Under the pieces are notes generated by a model. The model was not told where the DNA came from and did no database searches. It worked only from the letters and a program-made list of their open reading frames with translations. Positions 9,626 to 18,476 of a stretch of DNA of 64,000 nucleotides are shown piece by piece. Numbering within the stretch: position 1 is the stretch's first letter; each line of letters begins with the position of its first letter. The position numbers were made by a program, and so were the translations under genes. This stretch comes from Neobacillus cucumis (GTDB taxonomy: Bacteria > Bacillota > Bacilli > Bacillales_B > DSM-18226). The DNA lies in contig NZ_JAMBOH010000003.1 in assembly GCF_023715505.1 (NCBI RefSeq), forward strand, positions 375,805 through 439,804, given 5' to 3'.

Positions 9626-10201
9626 CTATGATTTCAATGGGAATATGGTTACGGCTTCATATTTTGGTGTTTGGTCCAGATGTGTTTGATAAACAACAAC
9701 ATCTTCAGCCTGAAATTCCAATGGTTCCGGCTGCAATTGATACCAAATGTTTAACAGCTCCTTTTGGAACCCGACTGGTCCCATCCACTTTCTCGCTAAG
9801 GTAATATGAGGCTTAAAAGCGCGTTTTTCCAGTTGAAAACCCGCTTGTTCACATGCCGAAAATACCTTTCTTCTAATATCGAAAAGCTCCTCGCTGCTTT
9901 CTGTATCGGCCCAAAAGACACGCGGTGATTCTTCCTTCCCGAAAAAGCCTAGTTTGTTTATTTTTAATGTAAATGCCCCCTCGTTAAGTAGGGCCTCTTT
10001 CACATAATTTTCGGCTGCTTTAAGTTTTTCAGGTTCTGCTGATCCTAAGAAAGCTAAAGTAATATGTAAGTCCATATAATGAACCCAACGGCTAAAAGGG
10101 ATATCTTCCTTTAATCTTTCGATATGATCCATCATGATTAGTTTTGTTGCCTCAGGGATTCTTACAGCGAAAAAAAAGTGTGGTCGTTGATTCATATTCA
10201 T
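9626..10201 (-). CDS. ytlP: YtlP, RNA 2',3'-cyclic phosphodiesterase (ThpR / 2'-5' RNA ligase family)
   Basis: A 191-residue 2H phosphoesterase. The two catalytic motifs are HITLAFLG (about 46-53) and HITLARKW (about 128-135), each HxT-hydrophobic. The N terminus HFFFAVRIPEATK matches the family. Members open 2',3'-cyclic phosphates and in vitro join 2'-5' RNA ends. It sits just upstream of ytlR on the same strand with about 20 bases between, so ytlP-ytlR-amyX may form one transcript. Confidence 0.9.
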   Translation of the reverse strand: MNMNQRPHFFFAVRIPEATKLIMMDHIERLKEDIPFSRWVHYMDLHITLAFLGSAEPEKLKAAENYVKEALLNEGAFTLKINKLGFFGKEESPRVFWADTESSEELFDIRRKVFSACEQAGFQLEKRAFKPHITLARKWMGPVGFQKELLNIWYQLQPEPLEFQAEDVVVYQTHLDQTPKYEAVTIFPLKS

Positions 10202-10343
10202 ATCAGTCCTTTTTATAATTTTAGTCTATTTTCTCCCAATTGTATCTACTGTCAAACCGTTTATTAGGCGATATTTTTTACAATCAGTATAATTTTCTTT
10301 ATGATAAAAAGAGAAATAAATTTAGTTTAGAAAGGGAAACCCA

Positions 10344-11273
10344 ATGAAAATAGTTAATAATATCGCTGAACTGATTGGAGATACACCGCTTGTTAAACTA
10401 AATCGCTTATCACCTAAAGATGGAGCCTCGGTTTATTTAAAGCTGGAATATTTTAATCCTAGCAAAAGTGTAAAGGACCGGGCCGCCTATAATATGATTA
10501 TCGAAGCAGAAAAAAGTGGACATTTGAAAAAAGGCTCCACCATTATTGAACCGACGAGCGGCAATACAGGGATTGGCATTGCGATGAATGCTGCTGCAAG
10601 GGGTTATCAAGCGATAATTGTAATGCCTGACACAATGACAAAGGAACGTATTAGCTTACTCGTGGCATATGGAGCGAAGGTAATCCTGACCCCCGGGGAT
10701 GAAAAAATGCCAGGGGCAATTAGGAAGGCTTTAGAATTAGCAAACGAAATCCCTAATAGTTTTATTCCGATGCAATTTGAAAATAAAGCAAACCCCGATG
10801 CTCACAGACAGACTACTGCTGTAGAGATTATTGAAGGCCTAAAAGAAATCGGTAAACCACTTTCAGCTTTCGTTGCGACAGCTGGGACTGGCGGAACTAT
10901 CACAGGAACGGGTGAAACACTAAAAGCCTATTATCAAGGTTTATCCGTACATGTGGTTGAACCTAAGGGTTCTCCTGTTTTATCAGGCGGGAAACCAGGT
11001 AAACATAAGCTTGTTGGTACAAGCCCTGGTTTTATTCCAGAAATACTTAATGAGGAAGTATATGATGAGATTCATCAAATTACCGATGAGGATGCTTATG
11101 CGATTACCAGAAGATTGGCCAAAGAGGAAGGTATTCTAGTTGGTCCATCATCAGGGGGGGCTTGTTTTGCGGCGATAGAAGTTGCAAAACGATTATCACC
11201 GGCTGATGTTGTGGTTTGTATTGCCTGTGATACAGGGGAAAGATATCTTTCAAGTGATTTATTCGATTATTAA
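10344..11273 (+). CDS. ytkP: YtkP, cysteine synthase-like PLP enzyme
   Basis: A 309-residue fold-type II PLP enzyme of the O-acetylserine (thiol)-lyase family. The PLP lysine is Lys44 in NPSKSVKDRAA, the substrate loop is EPTSGNTGIGIA (near 73-84), and the phosphate-cradle loop is TAGTGGTITGTGE (near 177-189). B. subtilis has this gene as a second copy next to ytlP besides cysK. Whether it makes cysteine or another amino acid from an activated serine is not decided by sequence. RBS GAAAGGG lies upstream of the ATG. It is divergent from ytlP. Confidence 0.88.
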   Translation: MKIVNNIAELIGDTPLVKLNRLSPKDGASVYLKLEYFNPSKSVKDRAAYNMIIEAEKSGHLKKGSTIIEPTSGNTGIGIAMNAAARGYQAIIVMPDTMTKERISLLVAYGAKVILTPGDEKMPGAIRKALELANEIPNSFIPMQFENKANPDAHRQTTAVEIIEGLKEIGKPLSAFVATAGTGGTITGTGETLKAYYQGLSVHVVEPKGSPVLSGGKPGKHKLVGTSPGFIPEILNEEVYDEIHQITDEDAYAITRRLAKEEGILVGPSSGGACFAAIEVAKRLSPADVVVCIACDTGERYLSSDLFDY

Positions 11274-11312
11274 TTGCACCTACCTATACCTAAAACCCTT
11301 AAATATCAAGAT

Positions 11313-11375
11313 TGGCGGGACTGCGGGGAATCGAACCCACCAGACTTGGCACGCAGGTCTCAAGCAGTTTTGAAG
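11313..11375 (-). pseudogene. 3' half of a tRNA resembling tRNA-Sec (selC remnant)
   Basis: Read on the minus strand from about 11375, the sequence gives CTTCAAA (an anticodon loop with UCA), a long variable arm AGACCTG-CGTGC-CAAGTCT (7-bp stem with one mismatch), a T-arm GGGTTCGATTCCC, and an acceptor-like 3' strand GCAGTCCC followed by G and an encoded CCA (11315-11313). Restoring a single A in the T-stem (CCCC to CCCAC) gives a regular 5-bp stem and an eight-nucleotide acceptor strand, both expected for bacterial tRNA-Sec. The 5' half (GGGACTGC acceptor strand, D-arm) is absent upstream and the anticodon stem has no left partner. The similarity breaks inside the anticodon loop. Confidence 0.55.
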
Positions 11376-11490
11376 TTAGAGGAGATTCTATAGGTACATC
11401 AAAAATCCGCATAATTAATGAAACCTAAATCGCGAGGCCCACCTAATCTATTGAGGATTAAAAATAGATGTTTTTTATGGCAGAACCAAC

Positions 11491-11530
11491 AAAAAGATGT
11501 TCAGATCGCGTACTATCTGAACATCTTTTT
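11491..11530 (-). terminator. glnT terminator (likely bidirectional)
   Basis: AAAAAGATGTTCAGAT and ATCTGAACATCTTTTT form a perfect 16-bp stem with an eight-base loop, immediately downstream of the glnT stop. Confidence 0.85.
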
Positions 11531-11537
11531 GTATTAT

Positions 11538-12971
11538 TTACATAGCTTTTTCCTTTTTTGAAGTTGAAATAGCTGGGGAGAGCTCCCAACATTCAATGCC
11601 TTCATGATTTTTAATACAATCTTTATAAAAGACAGGATCTTTACCAGCTTTTTTCTGTTTCATGTAATCTGTTAAAGCAGTAAAGGCTATTTTTCCTAGT
11701 AATGTAATAGCAATCAAGTTTATGATAACCATAAAGCCCATAAATAAATCCGCTAAATCCCATACAAGCTGGACCTTAGCAATGGAACCGAATACAATCA
11801 TGGCTAACACACTTATTCGGTATAGCATCAACCATACTTTACTTGTGTGTAAAAATCGAATATTTGTTTCCCCATAATAATAGTTACCGATTAACGCACC
11901 GAATCCAAATAGGAAAATAAAGATAGCAAGACAGCCTGATGCCCAGGAACCGATGTGTTCACTTAATGCTGCTTGTGTAAGTGAAATACCATTTAGCCCA
12001 GGTTGTTTGTAAGCATCAGAAAGTAAAATAATACATGCTGTGCTTGTACAGATGATCAGAGTATCCGTTAATACGCCAAATGCTTGAATAAGTCCTTGTT
12101 TAACCGGATGACTTGTTGTTGCCGTTGCGGCAACGTTTGGCGCACTCCCCATACCCGCTTCATTTGAGAATAAACCACGTTTTACTCCATTCATGAGCGC
12201 AGCACCGATTGAACCGCCTGCTATTTGTTCAAAGCCAAACGCGTTTTTTACAATAAGAGAAAGAATTTCCGGCATTTTTGTTATGTTCGTAGCTATGATA
12301 AATAATGCTATACCAATGTATAACACAGCTAGAATCATAACCTTGTATTCAGCCAGTTTTGCAATACGCTTCACACCGCCAAAGATAATCACAGCGAAAG
12401 CAAGTGCCATGATAATCCCTAAAGTTAAACGATCTGTACCAAAAGAGTTCTCAAAAGCAATTGAAACGGTATTAGATTGTACAGAATTAAATACAAGACC
12501 GAAAGAAAGCGTAATTAAAATGGAGAATAATACTCCCATCCAACGTTGGTTTAATCCTTTTTCCATATAATACGATGGGCCGCCGCGGAAACCATTTTTA
12601 TCTTTTACTTTATATACTTGCGCTAACGTACTTTCAATAAAGCTGGATGCTGAGCTAATAATAGCAATAATCCACATCCAGAATACTGCTCCAGGACCGC
12701 CTAATGCAATCGCAATCGCGATTCCTGTGATATTACCTGTCCCAACACGAGCGGCCATACCAATACAGAACGCTTGAAATGGGGAAATGTTGTCTTTAGA
12801 AGCAGTTCTCCCTTCCATTAATACACGGACCATTTCCTTTAACATTCGAAACTGTACAAATTTCGTTTTAAGTGTGAAATAAATCCCACAAGAAACAAGC
12901 ATAATAATTAGTAATTTTGACCATAGAAAATCATTTGTTACACCAACCATACTTTGTAGTAATTGTTGCAT
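11538..12971 (-). CDS. glnT: Sodium:alanine/glutamine symporter of the AGCS family (GlnT-like)
   Basis: A 477-residue AGCS-family Na+ symporter with about 10-11 hydrophobic segments. Family motifs include GTGNITGIAIAIALGGPGAVFWMW, GGPSYYMEKGL and GVKRGLFSNEAGMGSAPNVAA. The family imports alanine, glycine or glutamine. The glutamine assignment comes from context: the same minus-strand cluster encodes glutaminase and a glutamate dehydrogenase next to GlnK/GlnL, which in B. subtilis activates glsA-glnT in response to glutamine. A strong terminator follows. The start ATG at 12971 has AAGGGGTGG upstream. Confidence 0.88.
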   Translation of the reverse strand: MQQLLQSMVGVTNDFLWSKLLIIMLVSCGIYFTLKTKFVQFRMLKEMVRVLMEGRTASKDNISPFQAFCIGMAARVGTGNITGIAIAIALGGPGAVFWMWIIAIISSASSFIESTLAQVYKVKDKNGFRGGPSYYMEKGLNQRWMGVLFSILITLSFGLVFNSVQSNTVSIAFENSFGTDRLTLGIIMALAFAVIIFGGVKRIAKLAEYKVMILAVLYIGIALFIIATNITKMPEILSLIVKNAFGFEQIAGGSIGAALMNGVKRGLFSNEAGMGSAPNVAATATTSHPVKQGLIQAFGVLTDTLIICTSTACIILLSDAYKQPGLNGISLTQAALSEHIGSWASGCLAIFIFLFGFGALIGNYYYGETNIRFLHTSKVWLMLYRISVLAMIVFGSIAKVQLVWDLADLFMGFMVIINLIAITLLGKIAFTALTDYMKQKKAGKDPVFYKDCIKNHEGIECWELSPAISTSKKEKAM

Positions 12972-13239
12972 CTTACCACCCCTTATTAATGTAGTATATA
13001 TTGAAGCAATTAGGCACTCAGTTTGATAAACGATGGTTTGAATCGAAGTAGAGTTAGTGCCGGCGATGTGGCCGCCTGCTGCTAGAATCTTAAGATAAGA
13101 TCATTTATTAATACGGTTTAATTGCATCAGCATCGTTTGACCAGTGCCCGTTAACCATACATGCAGCGTAAAGATCGGCACTGCACACAGAGGATAAAAA
13201 TGGATTATGTGGTCAGGTCCCATTTTGATTAAACAGATT

Positions 13240-13380
13240 CTATGAATACATCGAAAGGTAAAGTATCTCAGTAAGGATTTTACAACCCTTAATTTTTCCG
13301 AATGCCTCTTTTGCTTCCTTTTCAGTGTCATACTCAAACATTTTTAGAGTGTTTTTTGAATGGACAGTGATGATCCACAA
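13240..13380 (-). CDS. Small 46-residue protein in the glutamine cluster
   Basis: A short gene starting with TTG, eight bases after a strong GGAAGGGAGG site. The product begins MWIITVHSKNTLKMF and continues EYDTEKEAKEAFGKIKGC, ending LYLSMYS. The charged repeat-like EKEAKEAF centre and regular hydrophobic spacing look like a real small alpha/beta protein. I recall similar 45-50 residue ORFs of unknown function in Bacillus. It lies between the broken glutamate dehydrogenase and glnT on the same strand. A longer frame at 13101-13337 overlaps it but has no ribosome binding site and a poor composition. Confidence 0.65.
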   Translation of the reverse strand: MWIITVHSKNTLKMFEYDTEKEAKEAFGKIKGCKILTEILYLSMYS

Positions 13381-13422
13381 ATAAATTTCCTCCCTTCCAT
13401 AGATAGAGAAAAATCTCGCATT

Positions 13423-14715
13423 TTAGATCCAGCCCCGGAAGCTTGAGGCTTCAACCAGTTTTCTTATTCCAACCATATACGCTGCTAAGCGCATAGTTAC
13501 TTGATGGACATGTGCTGTTTGATAAATATTTTCAAAAGAATCCACCATTACTTTTCGTAATTTTTCAGCCACCTCTTCCTGTGACCAATAAAATCCTTGA
13601 TTGTTTTGAACCCATTCAAAGTAAGATACGGTGACACCACCAGCACTTGCCAATATATCCGGAACAAGGAGAATTCCTCTTTCATCCAAAATTTTAGTTG
13701 CTTCAAGGGTTGTTGGCCCATTAGCTGCCTCCACTATGATTGAAGCCTTAATACGATCGGCGTTTTGTGCTGTAATTTGATTGGAAATGGCAGCCGGCAC
13801 AAGAATATCACATTCTTTTTCAAGTAATTCTTGATTCGTGATTGCATTGTTAAATAAAGGTGTTACTGTACCAAAACTATCGCGTCGATCGAGCAGGTAA
13901 TCAATATTAAGGCCTTCTGGATCATGAAGAGCACCATATGCATCCGAAATACCAATCACTTTTGCTCCAGCATCATGCATGAATTTGGCCAAAAAACTTC
14001 CTGCATTCCCAAAACCTTGAATCACTATTCGAGCACCTTGCAAGTCAATGTTTTTTTTCTTTACCGCTTCTTCAATACATATGGTTACACCGCGGGCTGT
14101 TGCCGTTTCACGTCCTTGTGACCCTCCTAAAACAAGGGGCTTGCCCGTAATGAATCCAGGAGAATCGAATTCACGAAGGCGACTCTACTCATCCATCATC
14201 CAAGCCATGATTTGAGAGTTTGTATATACATCGGGAGCTGGTATATCTTTTGTAGGCCCGACAATTTGGCTGATAGCACGAACATAACCACGACTCAATC
14301 TTTCCAGTTCTGCAAACGACATATTTCTCGGTTCACACCTAATGCCTCCTTTTCCACCACCGAAAGGAAGGTTCGCAATGCCGCACTTTAAACTCATCCA
14401 AATAGACAAGGCTTTTACCTCTTCTTCGTTCACTTCTGGGTGAAATCGTACGCCTCCTTTTGTCGGTCCTACTGCATCATTATGTTGGGAACGAAAACCG
14501 GTAAACACTTTGATCGAACCATCGTCCATTCTTACAGGTATGCGGACAGTGAGCATTCGGATGGGTTCTTTGAATAATTCAAATTCATTATTTGAATAAC
14601 CTAATTTATCCAACGCCTCTTTTATGACCGTTTGTGTAGAAAGAAACAAATCTAGAGATTCCTTTTCTTTTTTCTGTTCTTCGGCAAGGCTTTCTACAGT
14701 ATTTATTAACGCCAT
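13423..14715 (-). pseudogene. NAD-type glutamate dehydrogenase (GudB/RocG family) with one in-frame amber stop
   Basis: The frame from ATG 14715 (RBS AAGGAGTG) to 13423 would encode about 430 residues, the normal GudB/RocG length. It shows [20 protein letters not shown] (catalytic lysine region), [20 protein letters not shown] and, after the break, GFGNAGSF (dinucleotide fold) and EAANGPTT. The only defect seen is a TAG at 14185-14187, where the family has Tyr (MMDE-Y-SRLREFDSPGF); the same frame continues intact on both sides, so this is one base change rather than a frameshift. The product would deaminate glutamate to 2-oxoglutarate downstream of glutaminase. The gene may be a fresh pseudogene, a cryptic allele or a sequencing error. 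Confidence 0.9.
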
Positions 14716-14834
14716 TAAAATCACTCCTTATTTTGAAGAATAAAAGTTGGTATTGCATCGTTTTCTTAATTTCGTATGAATTTTTCAAATGTCCAATGAA
14801 ATTTCCCCTGGAAACTCGTATTTATAAGATGTTG

Positions 14835-15827
14835 TTAGAAAATACACAAATCCCATTCCTGCGATAGATGTTTCAATAACTTAACACCCGTCAGACTATT
14901 TCCATACTCATCAATAGCTGGACCATAAATGCCAATGCCACATCCATCATGAAAAGGCAGTTCTCTTTTCATGCTTTCAGGAACGGTTGCTAAAATCCCG
15001 CCGGATACCCCACTTTTGGCTGGCATACCGACAAAGGCGGCAAACTTACCTGAGGCATTGTACATTCCACATGTAAGCATTAAGGCTTTGGTAAGTCGGG
15101 CCACTTCTTTGGGCAGTACCTGTTCTTTTTGCATCGGATGATATCCATCGTTTGCCAGGATCAGTCCAATCATGGCTATATCTTCGGTATTTACTTCAAT
15201 GGCACACTGCTTTAAGTAAACCTCTAAGGCTTCTTCCACCTCAGATTCCAAAAAACCTGTCTCTTTCAAATAGTAGGCTAAAGCTCTATTTCGATTCGCT
15301 GTCAGCCACTCTGATTGGAAAACTTCCTCGTTGATGTTCGGACGTTTCCCTATCATTTTTTCAATAAATTCGTAAAGGAACTCCAATTTATGTTTTGATG
15401 ATTCTCCTGGAAGAAGTGACGCGATGGTAATCGCTCCTGCATTGATCATGGGGTTAAACGGCTTACCCGGTTTATGCATTTCCAGACGAATAATGGAGTT
15501 AAAGGCATCCCCAGTTGGTTCCACGTCGACCCGATCTAGCACATAGAGTATACCGCGGCTTACACAAGCAGCTATAAAGCTGATTACTTTTGAGATACTT
15601 TGCAGAGTGAAAGGGACTTGCCAATCCCCTGCCTTCATTACCATTCCATTTGATCCTACAATACAAATACCTAACTGAGATGGGTTGACTTTTCCCAAAG
15701 CAGGAATATAGCTTGCACATTGCCCTTCAGCTCCATAGGAACGATAATGCATCACCCATTCATCCAAGCTACCCATCTTTTGATTCCGGGTCTGATCTTT
15801 AGCATCTTTATTAATTTCTTGAATCAA
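14835..15827 (-). CDS. glsA: Glutaminase GlsA
   Basis: Hydrolyses glutamine to glutamate and ammonia. It is 330 residues of the beta-lactamase-like serine glutaminase family. The nucleophile motif is S-x-x-K in LQSISKVISF (Ser77, Lys80); NAGAI (PMINAGAITIAS), the tyrosine region and VSGGILATVP (near the active site) are also present. The start is a TTG at 15827 after AGAGAGG at a rather long spacing, so an ATG 17 codons downstream (MGSLDEW) cannot be excluded. It is the first gene of a minus-strand run glsA, glutamate dehydrogenase, small ORF, glnT and is divergent from the glnKL regulators. Confidence 0.93.
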   Translation of the reverse strand: MIQEINKDAKDQTRNQKMGSLDEWVMHYRSYGAEGQCASYIPALGKVNPSQLGICIVGSNGMVMKAGDWQVPFTLQSISKVISFIAACVSRGILYVLDRVDVEPTGDAFNSIIRLEMHKPGKPFNPMINAGAITIASLLPGESSKHKLEFLYEFIEKMIGKRPNINEEVFQSEWLTANRNRALAYYLKETGFLESEVEEALEVYLKQCAIEVNTEDIAMIGLILANDGYHPMQKEQVLPKEVARLTKALMLTCGMYNASGKFAAFVGMPAKSGVSGGILATVPESMKRELPFHDGCGIGIYGPAIDEYGNSLTGVKLLKHLSQEWDLCIF

Positions 15828-15880
15828 ATTCTTCGAATCCTCTCTTTCTTAAACGTTTTTAAGGAAAAAATTCAGCAAAA

Positions 15881-15910
15881 GGAAAACGCTTTCTATTTTC
15901 TAATAGAAAG
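15881..15910. promoter_or_regulatory. Dyad and cre-like sequence in the glsA-glnK divergent region
   Basis: CTTTCTATT (15889-15897) and AATAGAAAG (15902-15910) form a perfect 9-bp inverted repeat with four bases between. It overlaps GGAAAACGCTTTCT (15881-15894), which matches a CcpA cre consensus at all but the outermost positions. About 60 bases further downstream a T6A direct repeat occurs three times (15964-15986). These are candidate GlnL or CcpA sites by position only. Confidence 0.4.
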
Positions 15911-16083
15911 ATATAATTGATTCTATAATCTGAACTACAGAAGAAAACGAAAAACTACAGAACATTTTTTATTTTTTATTTTTTATTTAAAATAGTTTGG
16001 ATTGGTTAAAAAGAAAAGTTTGCATTGTATTAAAACGAATCTATCTGTATACTAATTTTCAGAAAAATGAGGAAGTGACCTTT

Positions 16084-17394
16084 TTGAATATTAGCCTATT
16101 ATTGAAAAAAGACCTATTCATCCTTGTTTTGATGATGATAACAGTCCCATTAGCAGGTGAATTAAATTTTTATCCAATTAATGAAACGTTTCGGATCAGT
16201 TTTGGGGTGCCGACATTTTTATTCTTTTTGCTGTTGTTTCGAAAAATTCCAGCAGTTTTTCCAGGTTTCTTAACTGCCATTCAAGTAGTGAGTTTTCGCA
16301 TTCTGCTGGAATTTATCAACCAAGGTAATTTGAATTGGATTTCCTCCTTTGAATCCAATTTTCCCAGTTTTTTCTTTTATTTCGCCTATGCTAGCTTCTT
16401 TTATGTTGCTAAAGTCAATCGTTTCTATAACCGGCCCATATTAATGGGATTGATTGGCATCATCATCGAACTATTATCTAATATCGCAGAATTGACCATG
16501 CAATATTTGGTATTGGGGACAACGATTAAGTTAACAGCGATAAGTGAAATCCTGATTATGGCGGTATCACACAGCTTTCTAGTTATCAGCTTCTTCACTA
16601 TGATGCAGCTATATGAAGCACAGGCAAGAGAAAAGCAAATTAGAAAGCAAAATGAACACATGCTCATGCTCATTTCCAATTTATATGAGGAATCCATTCA
16701 TTTAAAAAAAACATTGCAGGATGCTGAAAACATTACAAAAAAATCATATGATCTATACAAAAGCTTAAACGTTATGAAAAATGAAGGGACTGCTGAGGAT
16801 ACGATCGAGGAACTCCGCAGGCAGGCATTAATAATTGCCGGTGAAGTTCATGAGATAAAAAAAGATAACCACCGTATTTTTGCAGGGCTTTCTAAACTGA
16901 TTTCTGGTGAAAGTTTTACAGATTATATGAAACTTGACGAACTAGTTTCCATTATCAAAAAAACAAACGAAAATTATGCAAGTTTACTAGGAAAAAGTAT
17001 TCAAATTGAATATTCCATTGAGGGAGTTCATCCTCCATACCATGTTTTTACCCTTCTGTCGATTATCAATAATATAGTCACAAATTCTGTAGAAGCCATC
17101 GTTAATATTGGATCCATTACTATTAATATAGAAAAAGACCAGCATTGGGTTAAATTCCGAATTGAAGATACCGGCCCCGGTGTTGCCAAAAAACATAAAA
17201 ATTTAATTTTTAAGCCCGGTTTTACTACTAAGTACGATCATTCCGGAAACCCTTCAACGGGGATGGGATTATCATTTGTAAACGAGATGGTTGAACAGCT
17301 TAAAGGTGAAATTTTCGTCGACAATCGATTAAGCGGAACAGGTTCTAGTTTCATTATTCAATTACCGGCAAACCATTTAATGGAGAAAGGGTGA
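16084..17394 (+). CDS. glnK: GlnK glutamine-sensing histidine kinase
   Basis: A membrane sensor kinase of about 436 residues. Six hydrophobic segments cover about residues 8-185, followed by a coiled-coil linker, a histidine box EVHEIKKDNHRIFAGLSKLI and an ATPase domain with NNIVTNSVEAI (N box), DTGPGV (G1) and GMGLSFVNEM (G2). The TTG at 16084 is chosen because GAGGAAGTGA sits in register before it; the longer frame back to 15997 has no ribosome binding site. Position and architecture match GlnK (YcbA), which with GlnL activates the glutaminase and glutamine transporter genes. The downstream glnL starts four bases after its stop. Confidence 0.88.
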   Translation: MNISLLLKKDLFILVLMMITVPLAGELNFYPINETFRISFGVPTFLFFLLLFRKIPAVFPGFLTAIQVVSFRILLEFINQGNLNWISSFESNFPSFFFYFAYASFFYVAKVNRFYNRPILMGLIGIIIELLSNIAELTMQYLVLGTTIKLTAISEILIMAVSHSFLVISFFTMMQLYEAQAREKQIRKQNEHMLMLISNLYEESIHLKKTLQDAENITKKSYDLYKSLNVMKNEGTAEDTIEELRRQALIIAGEVHEIKKDNHRIFAGLSKLISGESFTDYMKLDELVSIIKKTNENYASLLGKSIQIEYSIEGVHPPYHVFTLLSIINNIVTNSVEAIVNIGSITINIEKDQHWVKFRIEDTGPGVAKKHKNLIFKPGFTTKYDHSGNPSTGMGLSFVNEMVEQLKGEIFVDNRLSGTGSSFIIQLPANHLMEKG

Positions 17395-17398
17395 TTCG

Positions 17399-18334
17399 AT
17401 GCTTTTTTATATAACAGATGATGATGAAGCGGTTCGTTCGATGCTGGCCCAAATCATTGAAGATGAGGGTTTAGGAGTAGTCGCCGGGGAGGCAGAAGAT
17501 GGCTCTTTGTTGGATGGAAACAGATTAAACATGTTAAACATAGATATTCTATTGATCGATTTTTTAATGCCGGTTCAAGACGGATTAGAAACCATTCGGC
17601 AAATTAAACCATTATTCAAAGGGAAAATCATCATGATCTCTCAAGTAGAATCGAAAGAGATGATTGCTGAAGCCTATTCCCTTGGCAGTGAATACTATAT
17701 AACCAAACCAATCAATAGGATAGAAATACTGACGATTATTCAGAAAGTCATAGAACGAATTCGATTGGAAAAATCGATACACGAGATTCAAAAATCCCTC
17801 AATGTCGTTCTTAAATCGTATCACCCGCTAGATAAACAACAAAAATGGTTCGACGAAAAAAATATAAGAACATCAGGTCATGTTCTATTATCTGAATTAG
17901 GAATCGCTGGCGAAAACGGAAGTAAAGATTTACTGGATATATTGGAGTACTTATATCAGAATGAACATGAGTATTCGTTAAATAAAGGGGTTCCCATCCT
18001 TAAAGAAATTTTCGTTGATCTGGCTAAAAAAAGACTGGGATCATCCGCATCAGAGTCTGAGTTAAAAAAAGAAATAAAGGCTTCTGAACAACGAGTTCGA
18101 CGGGCTATTTCACAATCAATGACTCATCTTGCTTCCCTAGGTCTTGCTGATTTTTCCAATTGGAAGTTCGAAAACTACGCTTCGAAGTTTTTTGATTTTA
18201 CATCCGTAAGGAAGAAGATGACAGAATTAAAGTATAGTTCAACACCGTCGACCTCCCTTACAAGGATCAATACGAAAAAATTCATTCAAGTTCTTTATTT
18301 TGAAGCGCAGCGAGTCATTTCAGAGTCTCAATAA
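17399..18334 (+). CDS. glnL: GlnL response regulator
   Basis: 311 residues. The N-terminal receiver domain has the acidic pair DDD near 8-10, phospho-Asp in ILLIDFLMPVQDG (near 55) and Lys in YYITKPINR (near 105). The rest (about 125-311) matches the YcbB-type helical DNA-binding region of GlnL, with KKEIKASEQRVRRAISQSMTHLASLG. It is cotranscribed with glnK. It is expected to bind the glsA promoter region located on the other side of glnK. A long stem-loop follows the stop. Confidence 0.88.
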   Translation: MLFYITDDDEAVRSMLAQIIEDEGLGVVAGEAEDGSLLDGNRLNMLNIDILLIDFLMPVQDGLETIRQIKPLFKGKIIMISQVESKEMIAEAYSLGSEYYITKPINRIEILTIIQKVIERIRLEKSIHEIQKSLNVVLKSYHPLDKQQKWFDEKNIRTSGHVLLSELGIAGENGSKDLLDILEYLYQNEHEYSLNKGVPILKEIFVDLAKKRLGSSASESELKKEIKASEQRVRRAISQSMTHLASLGLADFSNWKFENYASKFFDFTSVRKKMTELKYSSTPSTSLTRINTKKFIQVLYFEAQRVISESQ

Positions 18335-18355
18335 TTAATTTAAGTTTTAATAAGA

Positions 18356-18400
18356 CAGATATAAACTTCACTGAACCGCAATTTAGTGAAGTTTATCTGT
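18356..18400 (+). terminator. glnKL terminator candidate
   Basis: ATAAACTTCACT and AGTGAAGTTTAT form a perfect 12-bp stem (18361-18372 with 18385-18396), extended by ACAG/CTGT across a two-base bulge. No long T-run follows, so intrinsic termination may be weak. Confidence 0.55.
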
Positions 18401-18476
18401 TAAGAGATTTTCATATAAAATACATTTAGGCATTTATTGTACTGCCTTATATCCTCTGGTACCAAATGAATATTCC

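Noticed and set aside
11182..11373. 63-residue plus-strand ORF
   Set aside because: A shadow of the ytkP end running into the tRNA remnant; its GNRTH text comes from antisense tRNA sequence.
13101..13337. 78-residue ORF on the minus strand
   Set aside because: No ribosome binding site and unlikely composition; it overlaps the better supported 46-residue ORF in another frame.
14185..14187. TAG read as pyrrolysine in glutamate dehydrogenase
   Set aside because: No pyl genes are seen, the tRNA remnant nearby has a UCA rather than CUA anticodon, and the family has Tyr here. A nonsense mutation is simpler.
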